Below the pieces are notes generated by a model. It did no database searches. It worked only from the letters and a program-made list of their open reading frames with translations, and was not told where the DNA came from. Below are positions 1 to 7,859 of a DNA stretch of 52,047 nt, piece by piece. A program made the position numbers and the translations under genes. The first letter of the stretch is position 1. Each line of letters begins with the position of its first letter. The DNA lies in assembly GCA_035624455.1 (NCBI GenBank), contig DASPRM010000124.1, forward strand, positions 1-52,047. Reading direction: 5' to 3'. Origin of the DNA: Terriglobales bacterium (GTDB taxonomy: Bacteria > Acidobacteriota > Terriglobia > Terriglobales > Acidobacteriaceae).

Positions 1-9
1 AGCCCCATC

Positions 10-261
10 ATGATTGCCACATTGGAATTCAAGAGCTACCGAGATGGGTTGGCGACCATTGGCGCGCAGCAGCCCGACATTGTGATCTTTGACTCGCATG
101 CAGACTTGCCCGCCGGGGGGCTAGGGGGCACCGCAACGGATCTGAACTGTGCTTCGAATGTGAAGTGTGTTGCCGTGATTCCGTCTTGGAGTAACGGCAA
201 AACGCGTGAAGCGTCAGAGCGCGTGCTCAAGATGATTAGTACTAATCTTCCGCAGTTCTGA
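10..261 (+). CDS. receiver-like fragment, 83 aa (possibly partial)
   Basis: The stretch PDIVIFD followed by a loop and a hydrophobic KCVAVIPSW strand resembles the beta3-beta4 part of a response-regulator receiver domain, with the D of IFD at the phosphorylation position. It has no output domain and no conserved lysine loop that I can recognise. The frame is open back to base 1, so the start at 10 is uncertain and the gene may begin outside the window. It ends 8 bases before an orphan RHS tip, and a stop at 243 in the RHS frame shows that this sequence replaces the upstream RHS coding region. It could be a remnant left by recombination, or a small gene belonging to a previous RHS unit. Function unknown; the receiver resemblance is weak. 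Confidence 0.4.
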   Translation: MIATLEFKSYRDGLATIGAQQPDIVIFDSHADLPAGGLGGTATDLNCASNVKCVAVIPSWSNGKTREASERVLKMISTNLPQF

Positions 262-269
262 GGACTGCC

Positions 270-1178
270 GTGGTCCCTGAACCCACCAACTACCTCTATG
301 ACGGACCTGCGCTCCTGGAAGAGGTGGATGCTGCGGGGAATGTTTTGGCCCGCTACACGCATGGGCAATTCCTGGATGAACAATTGTCGGAGCTTCGCTC
401 CAACACAACGAGCTATTACGAAGCCGACGGCCTCGATTCGGTCACTTCCTTAAGCAATGCCTCCGGGGGACTGGCGAATACATACAGCTACGATTCCTTT
501 GGCAATCTGACAGCTTCAACCGGAACCGCGACCAATCCGTTGCGCTACACCGGGCGTGAATTCGACTCCGAGACGGGAATCTACAACTACAGAGCGCGCT
601 ACTACGATCGGAGTACAGGAAGGTTCATAAGCGAAGACCCGATCAGTTTCTTGGGCGGAACGAACGTCTATCGGTATGTTGATAACAGTCCGTCCAACCT
701 CGTTGATCCCACGGGCCTATACACGGAGGTAATCATTTGGAACCCCGTTGGAAGTGGAGAATCGTCCTTCGGACACGTTTCGGTAATCATCAATGGAACG
801 TCATATTCATGGGGCCCTGGCCCCGGAAATTCGGTAGCAAATAAGTGCTGTAAGCCGGGCAAGATGGATGTTGAAACTCCGCCGACCCCGTTCATCGACA
901 AAAACACGAAGTTCCGTTCTGGACTCGGGTACGTTTTGAATCTCACTGGAGATCAAGAGACTAGGCTAGCTAAATATCTAAACGGCTTTAAAGGGAACTA
1001 CAACGTTTTGTCGAGAAACTGTGGTGACCCTCTGGTAACGGGGCTTAGATCAATCGGAATCGATCTGGTTTTCGAAAGCAGCCCATTCGTGACCATGCCG
1101 GACGACATTGATTATGGTCTCGGGCATACACCTGGACTCGTAACCGGCTGGGTGCCGCATCCGCAGGTGGGCAAATGA
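270..1178 (+). CDS. orphan RHS tip 1 with papain-like toxin domain
   Basis: Residues 1-150 are the C-terminal RHS core: YD repeats (TYSYDSFGNL), the hallmark ARYYDRSTGRFISEDP and the boundary DPTGLY. Known RHS proteins cut themselves at DPxGL and release a variable C-terminal toxin. Here that region is residues 151-302. It contains SSFGHVSVIINGTSYSW and, about 90 residues later, NCGDPL. A histidine in a beta strand followed by a late cysteine is the order seen in permuted papain-like (NlpC/LRAT/DUF4105-like) enzymes, so a peptidase or amidase effector is inferred. The long RHS barrel is missing. A GAGG ribosome site sits 6 bases before the GTG at 270, so the tip may be made on its own. The next gene overlaps its stop. 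Confidence 0.75.
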   Translation: MVPEPTNYLYDGPALLEEVDAAGNVLARYTHGQFLDEQLSELRSNTTSYYEADGLDSVTSLSNASGGLANTYSYDSFGNLTASTGTATNPLRYTGREFDSETGIYNYRARYYDRSTGRFISEDPISFLGGTNVYRYVDNSPSNLVDPTGLYTEVIIWNPVGSGESSFGHVSVIINGTSYSWGPGPGNSVANKCCKPGKMDVETPPTPFIDKNTKFRSGLGYVLNLTGDQETRLAKYLNGFKGNYNVLSRNCGDPLVTGLRSIGIDLVFESSPFVTMPDDIDYGLGHTPGLVTGWVPHPQVGK

Positions 1179-1618
1179 AAGGAAAGTTTTTGATGGTGCT
1201 TGCTGCTCTCGTCCTGATGGTTGGGTGTAGAGACCGGTACACTGAGGTTCCGGTCTCCGCTCCTACGACGATTGGCAAGGATTGGATTGAACTGCATCCA
1301 TCAAAACCGCTCGACTGGAAGGATCCGGCTGAGGAGTTTAGCTTCCACATCGACACACCACATCAACGCAGCGAACGCGCAGAGATAATCGCGACGAATG
1401 GCGAGCGATGTGTACCGGAGGTAAGACTGGTCACAGAGAGTGGCGACGCGCTTTCTCCGGAAGCACATGGCTTCTGGGGCGAGGACATGTACTTTTACTG
1501 GAGCAGAGGAGAAGTAAGACGAGAACCGATTCGCGCGATACGGGTTCGCAGTGACATCCCACTGCAGATTTCCAGTATTATTTGGAGGAGCTACGATCCC
1601 TCAAAAGTAAAACGGTGA
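1175..1618 (+). CDS. lipoprotein, candidate immunity to RHS tip 1
   Basis: A 147-residue protein with a lipoprotein signal: a short basic N-terminus, a hydrophobic stretch and the lipobox LMVGC, with cysteine at about residue 18. The rest is soluble and mostly beta-like, with no family I recognise. Its ATGA overlaps the stop of the RHS tip, and the ribosome site AGGTGG lies inside the last codons of that tip, which points to translational coupling. An RHS toxin is usually followed directly by its immunity gene, so this is the natural candidate. A lipoprotein would guard the periplasm, which fits a papain-like enzyme acting on cell wall or envelope proteins. The immunity role rests on position only. 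Confidence 0.65.
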   Translation: MKGKFLMVLAALVLMVGCRDRYTEVPVSAPTTIGKDWIELHPSKPLDWKDPAEEFSFHIDTPHQRSERAEIIATNGERCVPEVRLVTESGDALSPEAHGFWGEDMYFYWSRGEVRREPIRAIRVRSDIPLQISSIIWRSYDPSKVKR

Positions 1619-1646
1619 AGCGCCGGAATCGCTAAGTCAAAGGTGG

Positions 1647-2540
1647 ATGAAATTCGGGACCACGAACTACACTTACGACGGCGACAACTTGATCGAGGAA
1701 ACGAATGCGTCAGGCACTTTCGTCGCTCGCTACACGCCGGGCATTAATATCGACGAACCGCTGGGGCGAAGTGGCACCTCTCTGAACTTCTACAATGCAG
1801 ATGGGCTTGGGTCCATTACATCCCTAACCGACTCCGCAGGGGCAAGCGCTAGCACTTACACCTATGGGGCGTTTGGAAATCTCTCCGCATACAGCGGCGC
1901 TGTGGTGAATTCATACCGTTATACAGCGAGGGAATTCGATCAGGAGACGGGGCTCTACTACTATCGCGCCCGATACTACGACCCCAATATCAGCAAGTTC
2001 ATCAGCGAAGATCCAATTCGGTTTGAAAGCGGATACAACCTCTACGGGTACGTGAACAATCGACCGACATTCTTCACGGATCCACTCGGATTATTTTCGA
2101 AAGAAGTTCACTACGACATTACATACGGTGTGGCGCTAAGGGAGTTCGGGCCAAAGTGCGTGGCCGAAGCGAAGAGCCTTGCTTCGGCAACTGCGGGACA
2201 AGATGTGTACAGTCGTAACTGGGTTAAGGACATACTCGTCAACATCAACTTCTTCGGACGAGCGTGGAAGAAGCCCGGAGTCCATTTCCCTGGTCCTAAC
2301 GAATTCAGCGCTTTAGATAAGGGTATTGCTTCTTGTGATCTGAATGCTTTCGCGCAGGGACTGCACTCTCTGCAGGATTCCGTGGCTCACGCTCCATATA
2401 AGCCTTGGCAACACTACTTGTCCGGTTCCCTTCCGGATTGGTATGCCAGTGGGGGTGAAGAGCGTCCGATTGCGGAGAGTCTGACTGGCAATTACGTTCA
2501 CCTGTACAAAATGGTGTGCTTGAAGTGTTGCTCACAATGA
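1647..2540 (+). CDS. orphan RHS tip 2 with metal-dependent phospholipase/nuclease-like domain
   Basis: Residues 1-148 repeat the RHS core of the preceding tip (TNYTYDG, ARYYDPNISKFISEDP, DPLGLF) but differ from it at many positions. The variable part, residues 149-297, has HYDITYGVALREFG, AGQD, GVHFPG and AQGLHSLQDSVAH. This spread of His and Asp, especially H-x3-D-x3-H in a helix, resembles the zinc-site helices of phospholipase C/S1-P1 nuclease-like proteins and DUF6765. A metal-dependent hydrolase toxin is therefore inferred. The only start at the left end is ATG 1647, touching AGGTGG with almost no spacer, so independent translation is doubtful. The frame stays open upstream into the preceding lipoprotein gene. 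The C-terminus (YKMVCLKCCSQ) is short and may be truncated. Confidence 0.7.
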   Translation: MKFGTTNYTYDGDNLIEETNASGTFVARYTPGINIDEPLGRSGTSLNFYNADGLGSITSLTDSAGASASTYTYGAFGNLSAYSGAVVNSYRYTAREFDQETGLYYYRARYYDPNISKFISEDPIRFESGYNLYGYVNNRPTFFTDPLGLFSKEVHYDITYGVALREFGPKCVAEAKSLASATAGQDVYSRNWVKDILVNINFFGRAWKKPGVHFPGPNEFSALDKGIASCDLNAFAQGLHSLQDSVAHAPYKPWQHYLSGSLPDWYASGGEERPIAESLTGNYVHLYKMVCLKCCSQ

Positions 2541-2550
2541 AAGTAATCCT

Positions 2551-3003
2551 ATGAAAAACCAACCGGTAGGGTTCAAGACTCGATTATTCTCTGGGTTGTT
2601 TGACGTTGTGGTCGGCATGCTTCTGTTCTTGCGGGACCCTGTTGCCCTGCTTCTCGATCATCCGCGAAAGCCTGGCATGTGGATCGCGAGCCTCTATGGA
2701 TTAACACTGATAGGAACCGGACTATGGGTCGGGGGATATAGCGGAAAGGATTCACGATATGTTGGACCCGCCTGGCTCTTGCGTGCCACTCTGTATTTCA
2801 TCGCAGCTGGAGGCGCCGTTTACGCGCTAATATCTGCCCTATGGTCCACAGAGCACTTCGAACTGAGTGATTACCTATTCTTTTCGGCGTGCATCGTCGC
2901 TCTTGCAGTAAACGTCGCCATCTCTGTCCGAACTTGGTTACGTTTGAGAGGTCTGACGCGTGGCGACGTTCTTAGCCCTAATTCATCGAGTCCAAGAGCT
3001 TGA
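2551..3003 (+). CDS. four-helix membrane protein, candidate immunity to RHS tip 2
   Basis: A 150-residue protein with four likely membrane segments: about residues 10-28, 44-60, 78-98 and 108-128. No recognised domain. It starts 10 bases after the stop of the second RHS tip and is the last gene of the patch before a convergent hairpin. By position it is the expected immunity gene. A membrane immunity protein would suit a toxin that attacks phospholipids, which agrees with the phospholipase-like residues of the neighbouring tip. The role is inferred from position and topology; no homologue is recognised. Confidence 0.6.
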   Translation: MKNQPVGFKTRLFSGLFDVVVGMLLFLRDPVALLLDHPRKPGMWIASLYGLTLIGTGLWVGGYSGKDSRYVGPAWLLRATLYFIAAGGAVYALISALWSTEHFELSDYLFFSACIVALAVNVAISVRTWLRLRGLTRGDVLSPNSSSPRA

Positions 3004-3035
3004 TTCGGGCGGGTTGCCCATTGGGTGCCGGGTGC

Positions 3036-3065
3036 CCCAGGTCTCGCGCTTTTCCGAGACCTGGG
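3036..3065. terminator. 11-bp hairpin between convergent genes
   Basis: Arms at 3036-3046 and 3055-3065 pair perfectly around an 8-base loop. The hairpin sits between the stops of two convergent genes, so it may end transcripts from both sides. No T-run follows on either strand, so it is not a classical intrinsic terminator. Confidence 0.5.
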
Positions 3066-3081
3066 AGCACTCCTGGTTCGC

Positions 3082-3804
3082 TTAGCTTTTGCTGGTCAGA
3101 GGCTGCGCTGTCACTGGCTGCGTTAGCCGGAACGTCACGCGCTGCTCGGCTCCGAAGCTGACATCCTTCTTGCCGGTCGCATATGCCCCTGCTGTGCCTG
3201 CGCCCGCGCCTGCAGCAGCGCCGATCAAGGCTCCTTTGCCGCCGCCGGCAAGGCCGCCAATCAGCGCCCCCGCGCCGGTGCCTCCACCAATTAACGCCAG
3301 GTTGCGCTTATTGTGATTTGCCCCTTTGGCAAAAACGGTTGAGGTCTGCACCGGAGTCATCTTGCCGTTCAGCTGCAGCGAGGCCAGCGTCAATCTCAAA
3401 TACCCCGAAGAATGCAGGCGGCCTGACTGTTTCGCATCCACGACGCGTCCCTTGACCTCTGCGCCTTTACCGGCAAGCGTCTTGCCTTCGATCACCAACG
3501 GCTGATCAAGCACTGCATCGAAGCTCTCGCCGGAATGCGCGCTGGCGCTTGAAATCGAGTTCTGCAGCCGCACTGTGATCGCGATGCCGGCCGGAATCGT
3601 AACGTTCTCCGGCTGCCCGAATGACAGAAAGCTCTTCTTGGACTTGTCGGAATCCTGGCTGAAAGGCGCATTCTGGTTTCCATTCGAATCCGCTGTCACC
3701 AGCTTGTTTGGACCGCTCGAATTTGATGGAGCGCTGCTACAGCCGGCAATGATCAAGATAAGCGTCGCTACCAGAAACACTGTAAGCCCTGATTTGACCC
3801 TCAT
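3082..3804 (-). CDS. glycine-zipper lipoprotein
   Basis: About 240 residues. A lipoprotein signal ends at IIAGC. A beta-rich middle domain (IPAGIAITVRLQNSI... LVIEGKTLAGKGAEVKGRVV) resembles domains found in conjugation TrbI/BON-like envelope proteins. Residues around 175-215 are glycine zippers (GGGTGAGALIGGLAGGG). The ATG at 3804 is chosen because GGGGGGAGG precedes it by 5 bases; an upstream in-frame ATG at 3831 lacks a ribosome site and would bury the signal. Similar glycine-zipper lipoproteins sit at the inner face of the outer membrane. Exact role unknown. Confidence 0.75.
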   Translation of the reverse strand: MRVKSGLTVFLVATLILIIAGCSSAPSNSSGPNKLVTADSNGNQNAPFSQDSDKSKKSFLSFGQPENVTIPAGIAITVRLQNSISSASAHSGESFDAVLDQPLVIEGKTLAGKGAEVKGRVVDAKQSGRLHSSGYLRLTLASLQLNGKMTPVQTSTVFAKGANHNKRNLALIGGGTGAGALIGGLAGGGKGALIGAAAGAGAGTAGAYATGKKDVSFGAEQRVTFRLTQPVTAQPLTSKS

Positions 3805-3895
3805 GAAACCTCCCCCCATTTGCTGGATCACTCTTATTTAGGGCAAGTGGATTTCCAAAACAAGTTTTGTGGATTCAATCACTTATAAAAGAAGA

Positions 3896-3940
3896 TGGCC
3901 CGGTACCGGGTATTTTTTTCGTAACCACGGTATCGGGCCA
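3896..3940 (-). terminator. probable terminator after the BNR gene
   Basis: TGGCCCGGTACC (3896-3907) pairs with GGTATCGGGCCA (3929-3940) with one G-U pair. On the minus strand the stem is followed by TCTTCTTTT, which suits an intrinsic terminator for the gene ending at 3962. The left arm also contains the 12-base palindrome CCCGGTACCGGG. Confidence 0.5.
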
Positions 3941-3961
3941 GTGAACACCGGTTGGAGTTAC

Positions 3962-6001
3962 TTACCTCTGCGAACCTCCACCACCGCCCACTTTCGGCGC
4001 GTCAGCAGAAGATTCTTCATCAGCACTTACCAGGCCGCTGAAATCGGTGGCGGCGAAAAGGCGGCCGCGCGCAACTACGAGATTGCGCAGCGTCCACCGC
4101 GAGGCTTGCGAGAGTTTCCAGGTTTCTCCGCCATCCTGGCTGGTGAAGATCTGGTTGCGGGCATCATTCAACCCCACCAGTTTGTTGCCCTCGGCGTCAT
4201 AAGTGACGAACGACAGGTTCGCCACCGGATTGCCCGCCATGACGTGATCCCAGGTTGCGCCCTCGTTCTTGCTGCGGAACGCGCCCATACGAGTCGTGAT
4301 CCAGATTGCCCCTGCCGGATCCAGAGCCGCAGCGAACACAGCGTTCACGTAGGGAGGCAGTTGGACATTTGTCCATGAATCGCCGCCGTCTTTCGAGAGC
4401 ACCAGTTTGGAGACATTGCTCGCAACCACCGTCTGGTTCATTGCGTCCACGGCAGTGAAGTTGATTTCGCCCAGCACCGGGCCGCCTCGCCAGGTCCTGC
4501 CCTGATCCTTCGACTGGAACAGGCCCTGAGCCGCTGCCGCATACCAGTGATCGGAAACCATCTTTACCTGCGACACGCGGCTGCTGATTTCGCCCTTGAA
4601 AACTTCGCGCTTAGTCTGCGTAGTTGCTGCTGTGTTCTTGAACTTCGACTTGCTGCTGGGACGCGTCTGAACCGTGACCATCTTTTCGTTCAGCACGCTG
4701 TTGATCGGCTTCCAGGTAGCATCCTTGGGATCGCGCAGAAAGACACCCTTGGTGGTGCCCGCGACCAGTTCGCCGTTCGCCGTCTGGTTGAGAGTAAACA
4801 CATCGCGACCGCCAAGCCCGGCGCTGATCTGTTGCCAGGTCTGGCCGCGGTCCTGCGACATGAAAACCCCGCCGTGCTCTTGGTCGTTGATCACCGATAC
4901 ATAGATGTGCGACGGATTCTCGTGATCGACAACCACCGCCGTTACCTTGCGGTATACGAAGCCATGATTGGAAGCACGGAAGGTAGCCCCATTGTCGCTG
5001 CTGATCAGCACGCCGGTGCGGTCCGTAGCCAGCAGCACGCGCGCCGGATTGCGCGGATCGACCATAATGTCGTTGACTACGACACTCGGGCTGCTGATCT
5101 GTTTCCAGGTCTTGCCGGAATCCATTGTCCGCCAGACGCCCTCGGTTGTGCCTGCGTAGACCACCGCTTCATTGCTGAGGTCCTGCTGCAGTACGCGGGT
5201 GCGCCGCGCCGAAAATGGAATTCCCTGGATCTTGTGGAACAGGTTCCCGGCGCTTTCACTGCGGTAGATACCGGAGCAAGCGCTGGCATAAACCACGGAA
5301 GGATTCTTGGGATCGACAATGATGGAGAACACGTCCGAATCATCGATCACGCCCTGTTTGATCTGCTTCCAGTTGCGTCCGCCGTCTTCCGTCTTCCACG
5401 GCAGGTGCCAGGTTCCGGCATACACCACATCCGGATTCTGGGGATCAACCGCGATCGATTCAAAATTCTTCAGCTCGTTGTGATTCGCGGGCGAAATCCG
5501 GCGGAAGCTGTCGCCGCCATCATCGCTGCGATACACGCCGTCGAGTGCTCCAAAAACAATAGTCTTGGGATTGGAGGGAGAAACCGCCATGGCACGAATC
5601 GACTTGCCATGCGCACTGGAAAGCACTTCCCAGGTCTTGCCACCATCATGGCTGCGGAACAGATCGCCGCCGAGATCGTCTGCATCCCACGCAGCCACAT
5701 ACATCGTATTGCTGTCGCTAGGATCAAAAACCACGTGATCCAGAACGTGACTGAATCCCGCTCCCAAATGAGTGGCAAACGACCAACTGCTGCCCCCATC
5801 ATTCGAAACGAACAACTCGCCTGCGCTGGTGCCCAGGAAAATCCGATCCGGGTTCTTCGGATCGTAGGTTAAGCTACGGGCATTTCCCCCATCGGGGCCT
5901 AAGACCGACCACTGTCCAGCCAATGCTGCTTGTGCCAGCAGCAACCAGCAAATAACCACAAGAAAGCGTTTCAAGAACCCCAACGTACTTACCCTGATCA
6001 C
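3962..6001 (-). CDS. exported BNR/Asp-box repeat protein (sortilin/YCF48-like propeller)
   Basis: A 679-residue protein with a signal peptide ending near AQAALAG, then a series of Asp-box motifs of the S-x-D-x-G-x-T/S-W type (SNDGGSSW, SHDGGKTW, TEDGGRNW, SQDRGQTW, SKDQGRTW, SKDGGDSW, SQDGGETW, SKNEGATW). These mark one or two beta propellers like those of VPS10/sortilin and photosystem assembly factor YCF48. Between them run phrases of the form VDPxNPxVVYAG. The tail is Gly-rich (KVGGGGGSQR). The GTG at 6001 is chosen because GAGAGGGG precedes it and it places the signal at the N-terminus; an ATG at 6094 would add 31 charged residues. Probably a secreted or cell-surface binding protein; ligand unknown. 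Confidence 0.8.
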   Translation of the reverse strand: MIRVSTLGFLKRFLVVICWLLLAQAALAGQWSVLGPDGGNARSLTYDPKNPDRIFLGTSAGELFVSNDGGSSWSFATHLGAGFSHVLDHVVFDPSDSNTMYVAAWDADDLGGDLFRSHDGGKTWEVLSSAHGKSIRAMAVSPSNPKTIVFGALDGVYRSDDGGDSFRRISPANHNELKNFESIAVDPQNPDVVYAGTWHLPWKTEDGGRNWKQIKQGVIDDSDVFSIIVDPKNPSVVYASACSGIYRSESAGNLFHKIQGIPFSARRTRVLQQDLSNEAVVYAGTTEGVWRTMDSGKTWKQISSPSVVVNDIMVDPRNPARVLLATDRTGVLISSDNGATFRASNHGFVYRKVTAVVVDHENPSHIYVSVINDQEHGGVFMSQDRGQTWQQISAGLGGRDVFTLNQTANGELVAGTTKGVFLRDPKDATWKPINSVLNEKMVTVQTRPSSKSKFKNTAATTQTKREVFKGEISSRVSQVKMVSDHWYAAAAQGLFQSKDQGRTWRGGPVLGEINFTAVDAMNQTVVASNVSKLVLSKDGGDSWTNVQLPPYVNAVFAAALDPAGAIWITTRMGAFRSKNEGATWDHVMAGNPVANLSFVTYDAEGNKLVGLNDARNQIFTSQDGGETWKLSQASRWTLRNLVVARGRLFAATDFSGLVSADEESSADAPKVGGGGGSQR

Positions 6002-6170
6002 GCTATGTTTCCCCTCTCCCCAATTTGTCGACCTGCGCTCCCTTGTGATGAGAATACGCCCAGTCGTGGATTCCTCCATCCCCGTAACGGTCATTTATTG
6101 TCGCCCCAAATTCCCGCGGAGGCACAGGATTCCGCGGGGGATTGTCTCCTAACTACCTAAGATAACAAAA

Positions 6171-6198
6171 GGCCGATCGGTCATGACCGATCGGCCTG
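6171..6198 (-). terminator. intrinsic terminator, perfect 28-base palindrome
   Basis: The whole stretch is self-complementary (14 + 14 bases, GC-rich). On the minus strand it is followed by TTTTGTTATC, so it should terminate the OmpA-type gene that ends at 6231. Confidence 0.8.
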
Positions 6199-6230
6199 AA
6201 GTAAGGTAATCAAAGGGTTAGCTCAAAGGC

Positions 6231-7859
6231 TTAGCCCTGCGGTGTAGTTTTCGGAGCCGCCTTCTTCTTCGCTGGTGCCGGGTGCTTATCGGTGCGAACC
6301 TTCACTGCGCTTTCGTCCACAACCGTAGTCCCGGTTTCGCTGAAGGTGGCGCCCGCCGGCACGACGTAGTACTCGGCACGACGTCCGCCGCCGGTGCCGG
6401 TACGCACTTCGATACGGCTCGGGTCGATGGCCTGCTTGGCTTCGCCGCCAGTCAGGTACGACTTCGAGTTGATCGCGCGCTCGGCTGCCAGCCGCGTGGC
6501 TTCCTTCTCATCCGGATCGGCCTGGCCAACGATCACCAGCTTGGCATCCGGTTCGCGCTGCATACGCAGTGCAACATCGTCAAGGATGGCCTTGCAGGTG
6601 TTGTCCACGCGCCACGGCTTCACCTTGTTCGGGAACTGGCACTCGCTCAGCTTGCTGGCTTGTGGTGGCGGAGGCGGCACTTCGACGTTAACCGTCGCCG
6701 TGCAGCTTCCAGTCAAGCCGCGCTCGTCAGTTGCCGTAGCCGTGACCGTAATCGGACCGGCTGGAGCTCCGGCCGTGTCCACACTTCCGGTTGCCGTGAA
6801 CTCACCCACGTTGGCTCCCGCCTGGATGTTGCCCGTACCAGAGGCTCGACCACCAGTGGTCTGCCACGAGAGATTGGTTATACGAACCTTGTCGGGGCTG
6901 TTGCCCTGGACGGTGATGGTCGAAGGTTCGCCCGCGCGTACCGTGCTCGGATTAGCCGTGCACGTCAGCACTGGCGGATTCTTCGGTGGCTCCTTCACCG
7001 TGAACGTGGCGGTGCAGGTTGCCGGCCCCTGCCCCTTGCGCGGCTTGGGATCGGTAGCGGTAGCCGTCACGGTATAGCTCCCGGGCGCTAGGCCGCCGGT
7101 GTCGATGCTGGCGGCATTGTTGTTAGGAGTGACCTTGCCACCAGTGGAAGTCCAACCGTAATTCACCGTGTGTTTGGGAGGAATGTTGGCGACGCTTGCC
7201 GAAACTGAGACCGGCTCGCCTGCCATAACTTCCGCTGGCTGAGCTGCGCTGCAGCTCGCTGCCATCGGAGGCAACGGCGGAGCGATTCCGAAATTGATAA
7301 CAATTCCGGTGCGCAGGTCAGCGCCGCTGAGATTAGTAGTCTTGAGCTCATCGGGGAAAAAGTTCTGATGCGCGTACAGATAGTTAGCCTCGATCACTCT
7401 CCAGCTGAAACGCTGCGTGAGTGGAATATCAAATCCACCGCCAAGCAGCGCACCAAACCCGTTTTTCGAGGGATCGCCTGCGAAAATTCCGTCGGTAGTC
7501 AGGTGATGCAGTCCGATGAGTGTGTGGATATAAGGCTGGAAGTGCTCTTGCCGCCACATCAACCGCGGCCCAGCCATGACGGTATAGACCGAATTGTTAT
7601 CGGCGGAGTGACCGGCACCATCCACGCTCACCCCGAAGATGCTATTGAAGTTATAGGTAATCGTTCCCGCTCCGCCGGCAGTCGCAGACTTCAATTTTTG
7701 ACCGCCCAGTGAAGCGCCGGGATTTTCCCAGGAATATCCGACAAAGGCATCCCATTTAGGCGTGGGAGCTTCTTGCGCCGGCGCAAGGGAGGACAGCAAG
7801 AGTACCGAAATCGCCAGCGCGAACAGCACACGACCGCAAAAATATCTAGGGAGTGACAT
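6231..7859 (-). CDS. OmpA-family outer membrane protein with Ig-like inserts
   Basis: A 542-residue protein. It has a signal peptide ending near LAPAQ, then a beta-barrel domain of about 170 residues (WDAFVGYSWENPG... FSWRVIEANYLYAHQNFF). Two Ig-like/PKD modules follow (about 190-290 and 295-395), each with CTA and GSYTVTATATD/GPITVTATATD motifs. A Pro-rich linker leads to an OmpA-like C-terminal domain (VIVGQADPDEKEATRLAAERA) keeping the Asp and Arg expected to hold peptidoglycan. The tail is Lys/Pro/Ala-rich. ATG 7859 has GGAGGA 7 bases upstream and is followed by the signal; the open frame continues to 8054 without such support. It likely links outer membrane and cell wall. The Ig-like modules between barrel and OmpA domain are less usual. 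Confidence 0.8.
   Translation of the reverse strand: MSLPRYFCGRVLFALAISVLLLSSLAPAQEAPTPKWDAFVGYSWENPGASLGGQKLKSATAGGAGTITYNFNSIFGVSVDGAGHSADNNSVYTVMAGPRLMWRQEHFQPYIHTLIGLHHLTTDGIFAGDPSKNGFGALLGGGFDIPLTQRFSWRVIEANYLYAHQNFFPDELKTTNLSGADLRTGIVINFGIAPPLPPMAASCSAAQPAEVMAGEPVSVSASVANIPPKHTVNYGWTSTGGKVTPNNNAASIDTGGLAPGSYTVTATATDPKPRKGQGPATCTATFTVKEPPKNPPVLTCTANPSTVRAGEPSTITVQGNSPDKVRITNLSWQTTGGRASGTGNIQAGANVGEFTATGSVDTAGAPAGPITVTATATDERGLTGSCTATVNVEVPPPPPQASKLSECQFPNKVKPWRVDNTCKAILDDVALRMQREPDAKLVIVGQADPDEKEATRLAAERAINSKSYLTGGEAKQAIDPSRIEVRTGTGGGRRAEYYVVPAGATFSETGTTVVDESAVKVRTDKHPAPAKKKAAPKTTPQG

Noticed and set aside
4547-5872. 441-residue plus-strand open frame
   Set aside because: It is antisense to the BNR protein, which has clear repeat motifs; no domain is visible in the antisense product.
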